Part shown: piece after piece, positions 17,685 through 25,851 of the stretch | Layout: each line of letters begins with the position of its first letter | Position numbering within the stretch: the first letter of the stretch is position 1 | Assembly (NCBI GenBank): GCA_964631725.1 | Contig: CAZVYX010000026.1 | Span: 1-64,000, forward strand | From: GCA-2731375 sp964631725 | GTDB lineage: Bacteria > Pseudomonadota > Alphaproteobacteria > GCA-2731375 | Direction of reading: 5' to 3' | DNA: 64,000 nucleotides | Position numbers and translations under genes: made by a program | Notes under the pieces: model-generated | What the model was told of the DNA's origin: nothing | Database searches by the model: none | What the model saw: only the letters and a program-made list of their open reading frames with translations

Positions 17685-18257
17685 ATGACTCAACCTCTCG
17701 TCGTTGCCCTAACCGGCGCCACCGGCATGATCTACGGCGTCGAGATGCTGAAGGTTCTCAAGCAGCTTAATATCCCGACCCATCTGATTGTCAGTGAGTC
17801 CGCCGCGATCAGCATTGGGATTGAAACCGATATGACCGTGCGGGACGTCAAGGCATTGGCCGATGTCGTCTACTCCAACAAGGACCTGGCGGCGGCGGTG
17901 TCCTCCGGCTCGTTCAAGACCCAGGGCATGATCGTAGCGCCGTGCACCATCAAGTCGTTGTCCGGCATCGCCAATTCCTACAACGACAACCTGGTGACGC
18001 GGGCGGCTGATGTAACGCTGAAGGAACGGCGGAAGCTCGTGCTCATGGTGCGCGAGGCGCCCCTGCACAAGGGACACCTAGAGCTGATGACCAGAGCCGT
18101 TGACCTGGGCGCGGTGATCCTGCCACCGATGCCGGCCTTCTATCATGGGCCGCAAACGATCTTGGATATCGTCCACCAAAGCGTCGGCAAGGTGCTCGAT
18201 CAATTCGACATTGAGCACAATCTGTTTGAACGCTGGAAAGGCGGCGGCAACGGATGA
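17685..18257 (+). CDS. ubiX: UbiX-family flavin prenyltransferase
   Basis: 190 residues. UbiX joins dimethylallyl phosphate to FMN to make prenylated FMN, the cofactor of UbiD-type decarboxylases. The family signature is clear: an N-terminal ALTGATGMIYG, central Ser-Gly-Ser-Phe (SSGSFKTQGMIVAPC), and the C-terminal RKLVLMVREAPLHKGHLELM and PPMPAFYH segments. The longer frame from 17595 adds non-conserved sequence, so I use ATG 17685. The next gene overlaps its stop as ATGA. A ubiD-like gene lies at 20160-21521, probably the user of the cofactor. Confidence 0.93.
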   Translation: MTQPLVVALTGATGMIYGVEMLKVLKQLNIPTHLIVSESAAISIGIETDMTVRDVKALADVVYSNKDLAAAVSSGSFKTQGMIVAPCTIKSLSGIANSYNDNLVTRAADVTLKERRKLVLMVREAPLHKGHLELMTRAVDLGAVILPPMPAFYHGPQTILDIVHQSVGKVLDQFDIEHNLFERWKGGGNG

Positions 18258-18727
18258 CCCTGGCCGCCCGAATTCTCGAGCAGCTTCGGGGGCATACGGT
18301 TTGTACGCTGGCGACGGCATCGGATGATGGCGTGCATGCCGCCTCCCTGATGTACGCGCTGGACGGATATGCGCTGGTCTGGCTTTCCGAGGCCAAATCA
18401 AGGCACTCCCGGCATATTGAAAACACGCCTGAGGTGGCGGTGACCATCGCCCGGCAATACGACGATTTCGAAGCGATCGTGGGCCTGCAAATGGCCGGGC
18501 GGGCGATGCGGATCACGGCGGCGGCGAACAAGCAGGCAACGCTGGCCCTGCTGGCCGCGCGCTATCCCTTTCTGGAGCAGTTTCAAAGCGGCCCCAAGGC
18601 GCTCGTCGCCCGTTTTGCCGCGATCGACTACTACCGCTTCGACCCGCAAACAATAACCCTGATCGACAATTCCAAAGGTTTCGGCCACAAGGAGACGCTG
18701 GCGGCACCGTTCCCCGCCATGGCTTGA
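18254..18727 (+). CDS. Pyridoxamine 5'-phosphate oxidase-family protein coupled to ubiX
   Basis: 157 residues with a flavin split-barrel. The N-terminal VCTLATASDDGVHAASLMYA is typical, and SRHSRHIENTPEVAVTI follows. It overlaps the ubiX stop (ATGA), implying translational coupling and shared function. The family binds FMN or F420. A small FMN reductase or flavin carrier for UbiX is plausible but is inference, and no substrate motif settles it. It is the second flavin-barrel protein within 4 kb. Confidence 0.83.
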   Translation: MTLAARILEQLRGHTVCTLATASDDGVHAASLMYALDGYALVWLSEAKSRHSRHIENTPEVAVTIARQYDDFEAIVGLQMAGRAMRITAAANKQATLALLAARYPFLEQFQSGPKALVARFAAIDYYRFDPQTITLIDNSKGFGHKETLAAPFPAMA

Positions 18728-18738
18728 AATTCCGGCGA

Positions 18739-20139
18739 TCAGCCTTGCAGTTTGGCCTTCAGGATCTTGCCCGTCGGTCCCTTGGGCAATTCATCCAGCA
18801 GGTGAACATCCCTGGGATATTTGAAGTTGGCCAGGTGTTGCTTGCAATAGTCAATGATCGTCTCGGCCGTTAGGCCGGCGCCAGGGTGGAGTGCGACAAA
18901 GGCGGCGATTTCCTCGCCCAATTCCCGGTGCGGCACACCGATCACCGCCGCCTCGGCGATATCGGGATGGGACAGCAGGACCTGCTCAACCGATCCCGCC
19001 GCGATGGTATAACCGCCTCTGAGGATAATATCCTTGAGGCGGCCTTCGATGCGGACGAAACCATCGCCATCGATACTGGCCAGATCGCCCGTCTTGAACC
19101 ATTCCGCCGCCAGGACCGTGTCGGTTTGCTCGGCCTCGTTTAAGTAACCGCTCATGCGGGCCGGCGAGTTGATCCAAAGTTCACCGACCTCGCCATTGGC
19201 CAGATCGTTGCCGTCGCTATCAACGATGCGCAGCTTTACCTCCGCCACCGCCCGCCCGATGGCGTCCGGCACGTCGCGGTCATCCAGCGCGGCATAGGAG
19301 ATCGGCCGGAACAGCTCGGTCATGCCGTAGCCGCGTATGATGCGCGTTCCCGTCGCCCGCCGCCATTGCTCCGCCAGCTCCCAGGAACAGGGCGCGGCAC
19401 CGGAGGCGGCAAAGCGCAGGCTGGAAAGATCAGTGTTGGGCAAGGCCGGACTATCGACGATCAGTTGGAACATGGTGGCGACGCCGGGATAGACGGTGAC
19501 GCCGTGCGCCGCGATGGCGGCCAGGGCATCTTCGGCTGAGAAACGCGGCAGGAAGACCACCGTAGCGCCAGCCAGCAGTGGCGCCAGAATGGTGCCGAAA
19601 ATACCCAAGGAATGGGCCGGCGGCAGTGTCGAGAGCACGACATCCGCCGGTGAGAGGTCGAGAATTGGCCCACGCCAATGCTCAAGCGCCGTATGGGTGG
19701 CGCGATGGGACAGCACCACGCCCTTGGGCACCCCGGTGCTGCCGGAGGTGAACAGGATGAAAGCCGCATCCGCCTCCGCGACCTGCCGGGCCTCGAACGC
19801 GGCCTCCGCCACAGAGTGCTCTCGCAGCACCACCTTGGCATCAAGGGTGGTAAGGATGGTGGATTTTTCATCCTCGGCAAGACGTGGGTTGAGGGGCGTG
19901 ACGGCGGCGCCCGCCTTCAGGGCGCCAAGCAAGGCAATTGTCAGGTCGACCGGATCATCGAATTCCAGTGCCACGCGGTCGCCGGCCGCGACACCGCGCG
20001 CGGCGAGGCCGGCGGCAACCGCGCCGGCCCGGCCATCAAGCTCTTTCCAGCACAGCGTAGCTTCGCCGTGAATGATGACGTCCTTGCCGGGCGCGCGCTT
20101 GGCGGCGGCTTCAAGGGCGGCTGCGAGATTGCCCGGCAT
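18739..20139 (-). CDS. AMP-forming acyl-CoA synthetase
   Basis: 466 residues, a compact ANL-superfamily ligase. Motifs are the phosphate loop FTSGSTGVPKG, GYGMTE, the hinge GDLASIDGDGFV, and the C-terminal catalytic Lys in GPTGKILKAKL. The start at 20139 is supported by GGGGAGCGGG. A longer frame to 20271 overlaps ubiD. It follows ubiD by 20 bases in the same direction, so the pair is likely co-transcribed and the ligase probably activates the acid product of, or the acid fed to, the decarboxylation pathway. Confidence 0.9.
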   Translation of the reverse strand: MPGNLAAALEAAAKRAPGKDVIIHGEATLCWKELDGRAGAVAAGLAARGVAAGDRVALEFDDPVDLTIALLGALKAGAAVTPLNPRLAEDEKSTILTTLDAKVVLREHSVAEAAFEARQVAEADAAFILFTSGSTGVPKGVVLSHRATHTALEHWRGPILDLSPADVVLSTLPPAHSLGIFGTILAPLLAGATVVFLPRFSAEDALAAIAAHGVTVYPGVATMFQLIVDSPALPNTDLSSLRFAASGAAPCSWELAEQWRRATGTRIIRGYGMTELFRPISYAALDDRDVPDAIGRAVAEVKLRIVDSDGNDLANGEVGELWINSPARMSGYLNEAEQTDTVLAAEWFKTGDLASIDGDGFVRIEGRLKDIILRGGYTIAAGSVEQVLLSHPDIAEAAVIGVPHRELGEEIAAFVALHPGAGLTAETIIDYCKQHLANFKYPRDVHLLDELPKGPTGKILKAKLQG

Positions 20140-20159
20140 GCCCTTTTCCCGCTCCCCGG

Positions 20160-21521
20160 TTACGAGTTCAGGATTTCGTCCATGTCGACCGCGTCCCAGA
20201 CGCCATCGGGGAAGCTGTGGCGCGGGGTGAACTCGGCCAGTGTCGGCTTGGCCGTGGCATCGAGGCCCCATTTCGAGGTGAAGCCGTCGTTGCCGGCGGT
20301 CGAGGGATCGAGATCCGAGCCGCGGGCGTTGGAAATGATCGTGATATCACGGTCCGGCTGACAGCGTGTGGCGATGGCCCAGTTCACCTGGCGGTCGTTG
20401 AAGACGTCGACGTCCTGATCGACCACCACGACCCTTTTCATGTAGAGGTCGGAGCCAAATACGGCCAGCAAGGCATTCTTCGCCTGACCGGCCAGGCGCT
20501 GTTCAATGGAGACAAAACAGGTGAAGGGGTTCGGTACCCGGATCTGCCGGACCGAGGGAACCATGGCGCGGACGGCGCGATACAGATTGGCTTCCATGGG
20601 TATGGTCGACAGCAACATGTGATCGAGATGGCCGACGGAAATATCCTGGTAATAGGCACCCTTGCGATGGGTGATGGCGTTGACCTTGATCACTTCGCGG
20701 TCCCGGGCACCCAGGCTGTAGCCGGTGAACTCGCCGAACGGCCCTTCCATGACCATTTCGTGGGGCAGGATCTCGGTTTCCAAAATCAATTCCGCATGGG
20801 CCGGCGCCATGAGATCGGAGGTTTCACACTTCACCATTTCCAGCGGCTCTTCCAGCAGGGCGCCGATGATGCCGCGTTCATCCTCGTCGATGGAGCCGAT
20901 CGCCAGACAGCCGAGCGCGATAGCCGGATGCACGCCGATCGCAATCACCACGGGCAGGGATTCGCCCCGCGAGGCGGCGATCTGGTGGTACTCCCATAAA
21001 TGCTTGCCCAGGGTGAGGTGGATGGCGGCGGTGTTCTTTGAGGTGATCATCAGGCGGTTGTAGGCGCAGTTCCATACCTCGCTGTCGGGATCCTTGGCGA
21101 AGGTGATGCCGGCGGTGATATAGGCCCCGGCGTCGCCCTTGTGATGTTCGATCTGCGGCAGCTTGGTCAGATCGACCTCGTCGCCGGTCATGATCACATC
21201 CTTGCAGGGCCCGGTCGCGACCTCCTTTGGCGGGATCGGGTTTTCCATGGCATCAAGGTACCTATGCAGCATTTCCTTGGGATCGGCGTTGATCGCCATG
21301 GCCAGGCGCGAGCGGGAGGCATGCAGGTTGGTCAGAACGGGAAACTCGGTGCCGGCAACATCCTCGAACGTCATGACCGGACGCTTGCCCGCGACCTGTT
21401 CCAGTTTCGCCACCGTGGCGGTAATCTCGAAGGCGGGGTTGACCTCCCGCTCGACCCTGATCAGATCCTCGCTGTTGCGCGTGCGGATAAAGTCGAGATA
21501 GCTGGCGAGGTCCTGGGGCAT
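20160..21521 (-). CDS. ubiD: UbiD-family prenyl-FMN-dependent decarboxylase
   Basis: 453 residues of the UbiD family, which use prenylated FMN to decarboxylate unsaturated or aromatic acids reversibly. The conserved region EFTGYSLGARDREVI and the substrate-proximal YNRLMI and RVVVVDQDVDV stretches fit. Family length is about 450-500. ATG 21521 is chosen. A longer start at 21548 lacks support. This could be ubiquinone 3-octaprenyl-4-hydroxybenzoate decarboxylase, but the neighbouring acyl-CoA ligase genes, cupin and flavin proteins favour a catabolic decarboxylase. The symbol is by family only. Confidence 0.9.
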   Translation of the reverse strand: MPQDLASYLDFIRTRNSEDLIRVEREVNPAFEITATVAKLEQVAGKRPVMTFEDVAGTEFPVLTNLHASRSRLAMAINADPKEMLHRYLDAMENPIPPKEVATGPCKDVIMTGDEVDLTKLPQIEHHKGDAGAYITAGITFAKDPDSEVWNCAYNRLMITSKNTAAIHLTLGKHLWEYHQIAASRGESLPVVIAIGVHPAIALGCLAIGSIDEDERGIIGALLEEPLEMVKCETSDLMAPAHAELILETEILPHEMVMEGPFGEFTGYSLGARDREVIKVNAITHRKGAYYQDISVGHLDHMLLSTIPMEANLYRAVRAMVPSVRQIRVPNPFTCFVSIEQRLAGQAKNALLAVFGSDLYMKRVVVVDQDVDVFNDRQVNWAIATRCQPDRDITIISNARGSDLDPSTAGNDGFTSKWGLDATAKPTLAEFTPRHSFPDGVWDAVDMDEILNS

Positions 21522-21733
21522 GCTGATTTCCGTTCGGCGAAAGGGCAAATACAGAAAAGCACGGTAGTCAAACTCCCGAAGCGGTGCAAGTTCCGCCCTT
21601 CGGGCAGGCGCCTGGCCGGAATATTCCGACTATTCAATCCGCCGGCAGCATGATGTTCAGGGATATGCCCTCTCCAAAGTCCGGCGCTTCCGCCGTCGTC
21701 TCCCGATCGGCATCGCAGTGGTCCATTTTCAGA

Positions 21734-22843
21734 TCATGGGTCCAGGCGCCGCGTCTGCAATTCGCTCTCAACGAAATCGATGCCCAACCCCGGCGCATCC
21801 GTGAGCGCGAACAATCCATCGACCGGGCGGGGCGGACGGTCGAATACCGCGTGCATGCGGCTGCTGGGATCATTCCATTCGCAGGGTTTGGTGGCATGCA
21901 ATTGGGCCGCACAGACATGCAAATTCGCCAGATGCCCGATCATCGGCTGGGTCTGGTGCGATACCAGTTCAACACCATGGGCCTGTGCCAGCGCCGCGCA
22001 TCTTAGTAACCCCGTGATGCCGCCCATCTTAACGATATCAGGCTGGATCATGCGGACCCCGGCTTCGATCAGGTCTACCAGGCCAGCGGTCGAATAGGTC
22101 TGCTCGCCCGCCGATACGGTTATGGACAGCTTCCGGGCGACCTCCCCCATCGCCTTGACGTGGTAGTGCTGGACCGGTTCCTCGAACCACCAATAGCCGA
22201 GATCTTCCAACACCCGGCCGACCCGGATTGCGCCGCCGGTCGAATAGCCGTTGTTGGCATCGAAGGCGAGCGGGAAATCGTCGCCGACGAGCTTGCGCAC
22301 GGCCCGCGCCTTTTCAAGGTGGTCGGGAATATCCCCATCCAGGTTGACCCGCGCATTATCGAAACGGATTTTTATCGCCGCTGGTTGGTCCTGCATCCGC
22401 TGCTCAACAATGCGCAGAACATCGTCCAGCTTGCGCTCCACGCCGTTGCCGCCGATGGAGGCGTAAAAGGGCAGCGCGGTGCGCCAGGCGCCACCCAACA
22501 GCTTATAAATCGGCTGACCGAAGAGCTTGCCCTTCAAATCCCACAGCGCGATGTCAATTGCCGCCAGCGCACCGGTCAGGGCGCCTTCGGGACCCAGTTT
22601 GGCCAGCGTATGGCTCAACCGATCCTGCAGCACGGCATGGTCCAAGGGGTCGGCGCCGATCAAACGCGGCGCGATATCATGGACAATCATGCCAAGCGAG
22701 GCGAGCCCGCCCTGCATGGGCGATGCCTCGCCCACGCCATATTGTCCATCGTCGCTGTAAACGCGCACGAAGGCGCTGCGCTGCGCCGCCCTGTCATCAG
22801 GCGACCATTGCACCTGAAACGCCTCAATTCGCTCAATTCGCAT
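21734..22843 (-). CDS. Enolase-superfamily enzyme (mandelate racemase / muconate lactonising type)
   Basis: 369 residues. The capping domain is N-terminal and the TIM barrel C-terminal. Active-site features are Lys158-Ile-Arg160 (a KxR version of the KxK motif), metal ligands Asp195, Glu221 and Glu247, and His296 with Asp269 forming the likely His-Asp base. This is closer to the mandelate-racemase subgroup, acting on acid sugars or hydroxy acids, than to muconate cycloisomerase. The substrate cannot be assigned. It is divergent from the NTF2-like gene across a 134-base region with a palindrome. Confidence 0.88.
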   Translation of the reverse strand: MRIERIEAFQVQWSPDDRAAQRSAFVRVYSDDGQYGVGEASPMQGGLASLGMIVHDIAPRLIGADPLDHAVLQDRLSHTLAKLGPEGALTGALAAIDIALWDLKGKLFGQPIYKLLGGAWRTALPFYASIGGNGVERKLDDVLRIVEQRMQDQPAAIKIRFDNARVNLDGDIPDHLEKARAVRKLVGDDFPLAFDANNGYSTGGAIRVGRVLEDLGYWWFEEPVQHYHVKAMGEVARKLSITVSAGEQTYSTAGLVDLIEAGVRMIQPDIVKMGGITGLLRCAALAQAHGVELVSHQTQPMIGHLANLHVCAAQLHATKPCEWNDPSSRMHAVFDRPPRPVDGLFALTDAPGLGIDFVESELQTRRLDP

Positions 22844-22887
22844 CGAGTCTCTCCCTTTGCCGACAATCTACTTTAATTAATCGGAAA

Positions 22888-22920
22888 GGCCAGGCGTGAC
22901 GAAAACCTGGACGTCTGGCC
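22888..22920. promoter_or_regulatory. Inverted repeat in the divergent region
   Basis: GGCCAGGCGT (22888-22897) and ACGTCTGGCC (22911-22920) are inverted repeats matching at 9 of 10 positions. They flank a 13-base spacer, between two divergent genes. A candidate operator for one or both. No regulator gene is adjacent. Confidence 0.35.
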
Positions 22921-22977
22921 ATTTCGCCGCCTTGCGGGCATGATCGGCGAAACAGGCCCAACATCTGGTGAGCTAAC

Positions 22978-23379
22978 ATGAACAGTGGCAACGGCGATGG
23001 CGCCGCCAATGATCCGGTTTCGCATGCGAGAGCCGTCATGGCGGCACATATCGCGGCACTCAACACCGGCGACGAAACGGCTCTGGCCGCGACCCTGCAT
23101 TTCCCCCACTACCGGCTGTCGGAAGGCAGGTTGAAGACCTGGGATGGGCCGGCGCAATACCTGGCCGATTTCCACGCCCGGGCCGGCGATGGCTGGCACC
23201 ACAGCGAATGGAATTCTCTGGATCTGATCGCGGCGGAGCCGGACAAGGTTCACCTCGATGTGCGGTTCACCCGCTACAGGGAGGACGGCACCGAGCTTGG
23301 CAAGTTCAGATCCCTATGGGTCATCGCCGAAATTAACGGCGTCTGGGCCGCGCAACTCCGCTCCACGTTTGCGCCTTAG
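22978..23379 (+). CDS. NTF2-like fold small protein, function unknown
   Basis: 133 residues with the look of the SnoaL/NTF2-like fold: an N-terminal helix (HARAVMAAHIAALNTGDE), a barrel, and the conserved FPHYR segment. Members include isomerases, dehydratases and ligand-binding proteins. I do not see conserved acid residues that would fix a reaction. It has no signal peptide, so it is cytosolic. It stands alone. The 234 bases after it hold no gene that I recognise. Confidence 0.72.
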   Translation: MNSGNGDGAANDPVSHARAVMAAHIAALNTGDETALAATLHFPHYRLSEGRLKTWDGPAQYLADFHARAGDGWHHSEWNSLDLIAAEPDKVHLDVRFTRYREDGTELGKFRSLWVIAEINGVWAAQLRSTFAP

Positions 23380-23613
23380 AAGCCGGCACAGATTTTCGAA
23401 GGCGGAAGTATGAAGGGCGCGGGCGACAACCCTCGACATCGTTGCTGCATCCAGATCGCTGCGGAAATCACTTAATCCAACAAGTAGATCCAACAAGGCG
23501 TGGGATGATCTATAGACCCAGGCGGCATGAATATCGCCCTATCGATCAACGTTATGCTATTTACCCCAAAAGCCGAATGGTGCGGCCTCGGGGTCGATTG
23601 AAATATTGGGGAA

Positions 23614-24534
23614 ATGCCCATGTTCAGGTTTTTGGTTGCCAGCTTTCTATTGTCTACACTTGCCTTTGCCGATGTTGGAATCGGCACGGCGCAAGCTGAG
23701 AAGGTGCGCATCAAGCATGATGGTCTGACGCTTAACGGTGAGCTCAATATCGTTGAGGGCAAGATCCTCAAGGATGGCGTGGTCCTGGTGGTGCATGGCA
23801 CGCTGGCCCATAGCGGCATGGGGACGATCAAGAATCTGACTGACGTTCTGGCCGAACGTGAGCTCAACACCCTGGCCATCACCCTGTCACTCGGCGTCGA
23901 TGACCGCCACGGCATGTATGACTGCAAAGTGGCGCACCGGCACCGCCATCTTGATGCGCTGAAAGAGATCGAGGCTTGGATGGCATGGCTGCAATCCAGG
24001 GGCGTAGGCGACGTGGTGCTGTTCGGCCATTCGCGCGGCGGCAATCAGGTGGCGCGTTATGCGGCGGAACAGGGGCATGTCCTCCTCAAGCGGCTGGTAT
24101 TGTTGGCGCCGGCTAACTGGGATGAAACGCGCGCCGCCAAGGGCTTCGAAAGGAACCACGGCCAACCGCTGTCGTCCGCCTTGGAGAAGGCGCGGGCACT
24201 GTTGAAGGCCGGCAGAAGTAGCGAGATCATGAAAGGCATGGGCCTGCTTTTTTGTCGCGGCGCGGACGTGTCGGCCGAAAGCTTTGTTTCCTATTACCAG
24301 CCCGATCTGCGCTTCGATACGCCCAGCATTCTAAACGAAATCAAGGTGCCGACGCTGGTCATCGCTGGTGGCAAGGATATCGTCGTTCGCGGATTGGCCG
24401 AACAGGTCGAGGGCCTGGCGGACGGCAGCCGACTGCAATTGACGGTCATAGATGATGCCGGCCATTTCTTCCTCGATCTGCTGGCCGAGGATGTCGCCGA
24501 TGCCATGGAGGCGTTTCTTTCACCGGGCGGCTAG
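23614..24534 (+). CDS. Exported alpha/beta hydrolase
   Basis: 306 residues with an N-terminal signal peptide (hydrophobic core about 4-20, cleavage near Ala-Gln-Ala28), so it is periplasmic or secreted. The alpha/beta-hydrolase fold shows the oxyanion HG (residues 61-62), nucleophile Ser140 in GHSRGGN, and a late acid/His pair in GKDIV and DDAGHFF. Substrate unknown: esterase, lipase or peptidase are all possible. It has TTGGGGAA before ATG 23614. It is monocistronic, convergent with phzF across 174 bases. Confidence 0.86.
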   Translation: MPMFRFLVASFLLSTLAFADVGIGTAQAEKVRIKHDGLTLNGELNIVEGKILKDGVVLVVHGTLAHSGMGTIKNLTDVLAERELNTLAITLSLGVDDRHGMYDCKVAHRHRHLDALKEIEAWMAWLQSRGVGDVVLFGHSRGGNQVARYAAEQGHVLLKRLVLLAPANWDETRAAKGFERNHGQPLSSALEKARALLKAGRSSEIMKGMGLLFCRGADVSAESFVSYYQPDLRFDTPSILNEIKVPTLVIAGGKDIVVRGLAEQVEGLADGSRLQLTVIDDAGHFFLDLLAEDVADAMEAFLSPGG

Positions 24535-24564
24535 CACACATGCGCTGCTAAGATGAATCGTTCC

Positions 24565-24708
24565 TTAGGGGCCGATTCCTGCCGCCCGCTCGAACAGCTG
24601 TTTGGTATCGAATTTCACCATCGCTCGGCATTGAAAAAAAGTCTGATGGGCCGCTCCTGGCACCGGGCAGACCTCGACCGTCGCGGCAGATGATGACCGC
24701 CAACGCTT
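24565..24708 (-). pseudogene. Coding-like tail downstream of phzF, possible remnant
   Basis: After the TAG stop of phzF the same frame stays open for 47 codons to a TAA at 24565-24567. Its last part (MVKFDTKQLFERAAGIGP) looks like real protein with native codon use. It has no start of its own with a ribosome-binding site. PhzF is already full length at the TAG, so I read this as a possible end of a lost gene, not as readthrough. Confidence 0.2.
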
Positions 24709-25503
24709 CTAAGCGGGCATCTCGATCCGGCCTTCCATGTAGAAGGCGCAGTTGCCCGTGATGATCACCCGCTCGCCCTCCAGGCGGCAGCCTACATCGC
24801 CGCCGCGGGCGGAGATCTGCCGCGCCGTCAGCGCGCTCTTGTCCAGACGGTTTGCCCAATAGGGCGCCAGGGTGCAATGGGCCGAGCCGGTTACGGGGTC
24901 TTCATCGATGCCGGACATCGGCGCGAAAAAGCGCGAGACGAAATCGACGCTATCGCCCGGCGCCGTTGCGATCACGTTGGCGCCCAGGCCGGCGAAGCGC
25001 GGGCTCAATTCGGCGACCTGCGCCTCGGTCTCATAGACCAGCAGAATATAGGGCGCGCCATGCATTTCGCGAATGTGCCGGCACTCATCAGGCACCGCGC
25101 CCATGGCGGAGACCAGCGCCGGCGCCGGATTTACCGCCGCGCCCGGCGCCAATACGGGGAAATTCATCGCCAGGGCATCGCCGTCGCGCCGCACCTCGAG
25201 GGTGCCGGAGCGGGTTTCGAAACTAACCGCGTCCCGTCCGGGCGACAGCCGGTGCAGAATCAAATATCCCGTGGCCAGGGTGGCATGACCGCATAAATCG
25301 ACCTCCAGCGCCGGTGTGAACCAGCGCAAGCCATAGCCCTCGCCCTCGGGCACGAAAAAGGCCGTTTCGGAGAGGTTGTTTTCCATCGCGATGGCTTGCA
25401 GCACATCGTCCGCCAACCAGGCATCCAATGGGCAGACCGCCGCCGGGTTGCCATGAAACGGCGTGTCCGTGAAGGCATCTATTTGATAAATGGCTAGCTG
25501 CAT
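24709..25503 (-). CDS. PhzF-family isomerase
   Basis: 264 residues of the PhzF / diaminopimelate-epimerase-like fold. Catalytic Glu46 is present in ENNLSETAFF, with CGHATLAT in the first half and EDPVTGSAHC in the second. Most family members outside phenazine operons isomerise small amino or hydroxy acids of unknown identity, and no other phz gene is present. The start at 25503 has GGGAGGACAC upstream, a strong ribosome-binding site. It lies 43 bases from the DUF1127 gene, in the same direction. Confidence 0.9.
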   Translation of the reverse strand: MQLAIYQIDAFTDTPFHGNPAAVCPLDAWLADDVLQAIAMENNLSETAFFVPEGEGYGLRWFTPALEVDLCGHATLATGYLILHRLSPGRDAVSFETRSGTLEVRRDGDALAMNFPVLAPGAAVNPAPALVSAMGAVPDECRHIREMHGAPYILLVYETEAQVAELSPRFAGLGANVIATAPGDSVDFVSRFFAPMSGIDEDPVTGSAHCTLAPYWANRLDKSALTARQISARGGDVGCRLEGERVIITGNCAFYMEGRIEMPA

Positions 25504-25546
25504 GTTGTGTCCTCCCGCTGGTGCCTGGCAATATAATGGCGGCGCT

Positions 25547-25759
25547 CTAGCGCCACCAGAACGGTTTGTTGCATTCCCACGCCACATCTTCGCGGTTCAA
25601 ACCCAGATCCCGCAGCATGTGGTCATCCAGGTCGGCCAAATGGCGCCGTTGACGAAGCCGTTCCGACCAGGTGGTCAAAACACTGACGAAGGCGCCGAGA
25701 CTGATCAATCCACCGAAACCAGTGTGCATTGAACCCCGTAGCTTTGATATTGTCATCAT
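25547..25759 (-). CDS. DUF1127 small protein
   Basis: 70 residues. The C-terminal motif LADLDDHMLRDLGLNREDV is the hallmark of DUF1127, small arginine-rich proteins of alphaproteobacteria with roles in RNA turnover and nutrient stress. The N-terminal 30 residues are hydrophobic. AGGAG precedes ATG 25759. It is divergently transcribed from the MocR regulator gene through the palindromic promoter at 25813-25842, so it is the natural target of that regulator. phzF follows it. Confidence 0.88.
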   Translation of the reverse strand: MMTISKLRGSMHTGFGGLISLGAFVSVLTTWSERLRQRRHLADLDDHMLRDLGLNREDVAWECNKPFWWR

Positions 25760-25812
25760 ATTGCTCCTGCATTGAGACATTGAACCAATATTGAATCCGT
25801 ATTGTCTATATG

Positions 25813-25842
25813 ATTGACATCATTCTAGGTGTCAATTATCAT
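25813..25842. promoter_or_regulatory. Palindromic promoter-operator of the mocR gene
   Basis: ATTGACA and TGTCAAT form a perfect inverted repeat (25813-25819 and 25830-25836). Its TTGACA is an ideal -35 box, and 17 bases on lies TATCAT (25837-25842). The mirror half gives a second -35 on the minus strand, with a weaker TATAGA -10 (25805-25810) at 19 bases. Predicted start of transcription is only a few bases before the ATG at 25852. A classic target for autoregulation by the MocR protein. Confidence 0.6.
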
Positions 25843-25851
25843 ATTGATACC

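Noticed and set aside
24565..24711. Amber (TAG) readthrough or pyrrolysine in PhzF
   Set aside because: PhzF is already full length at the TAG, and there is no sign of a pyrrolysine system. A gene remnant is more likely.
25795..25812. Strong minus-strand promoter for DUF1127
   Set aside because: The -10 (TATAGA) needs a 19-base spacer, so it is weaker than the mocR promoter. I left it as a possibility only.
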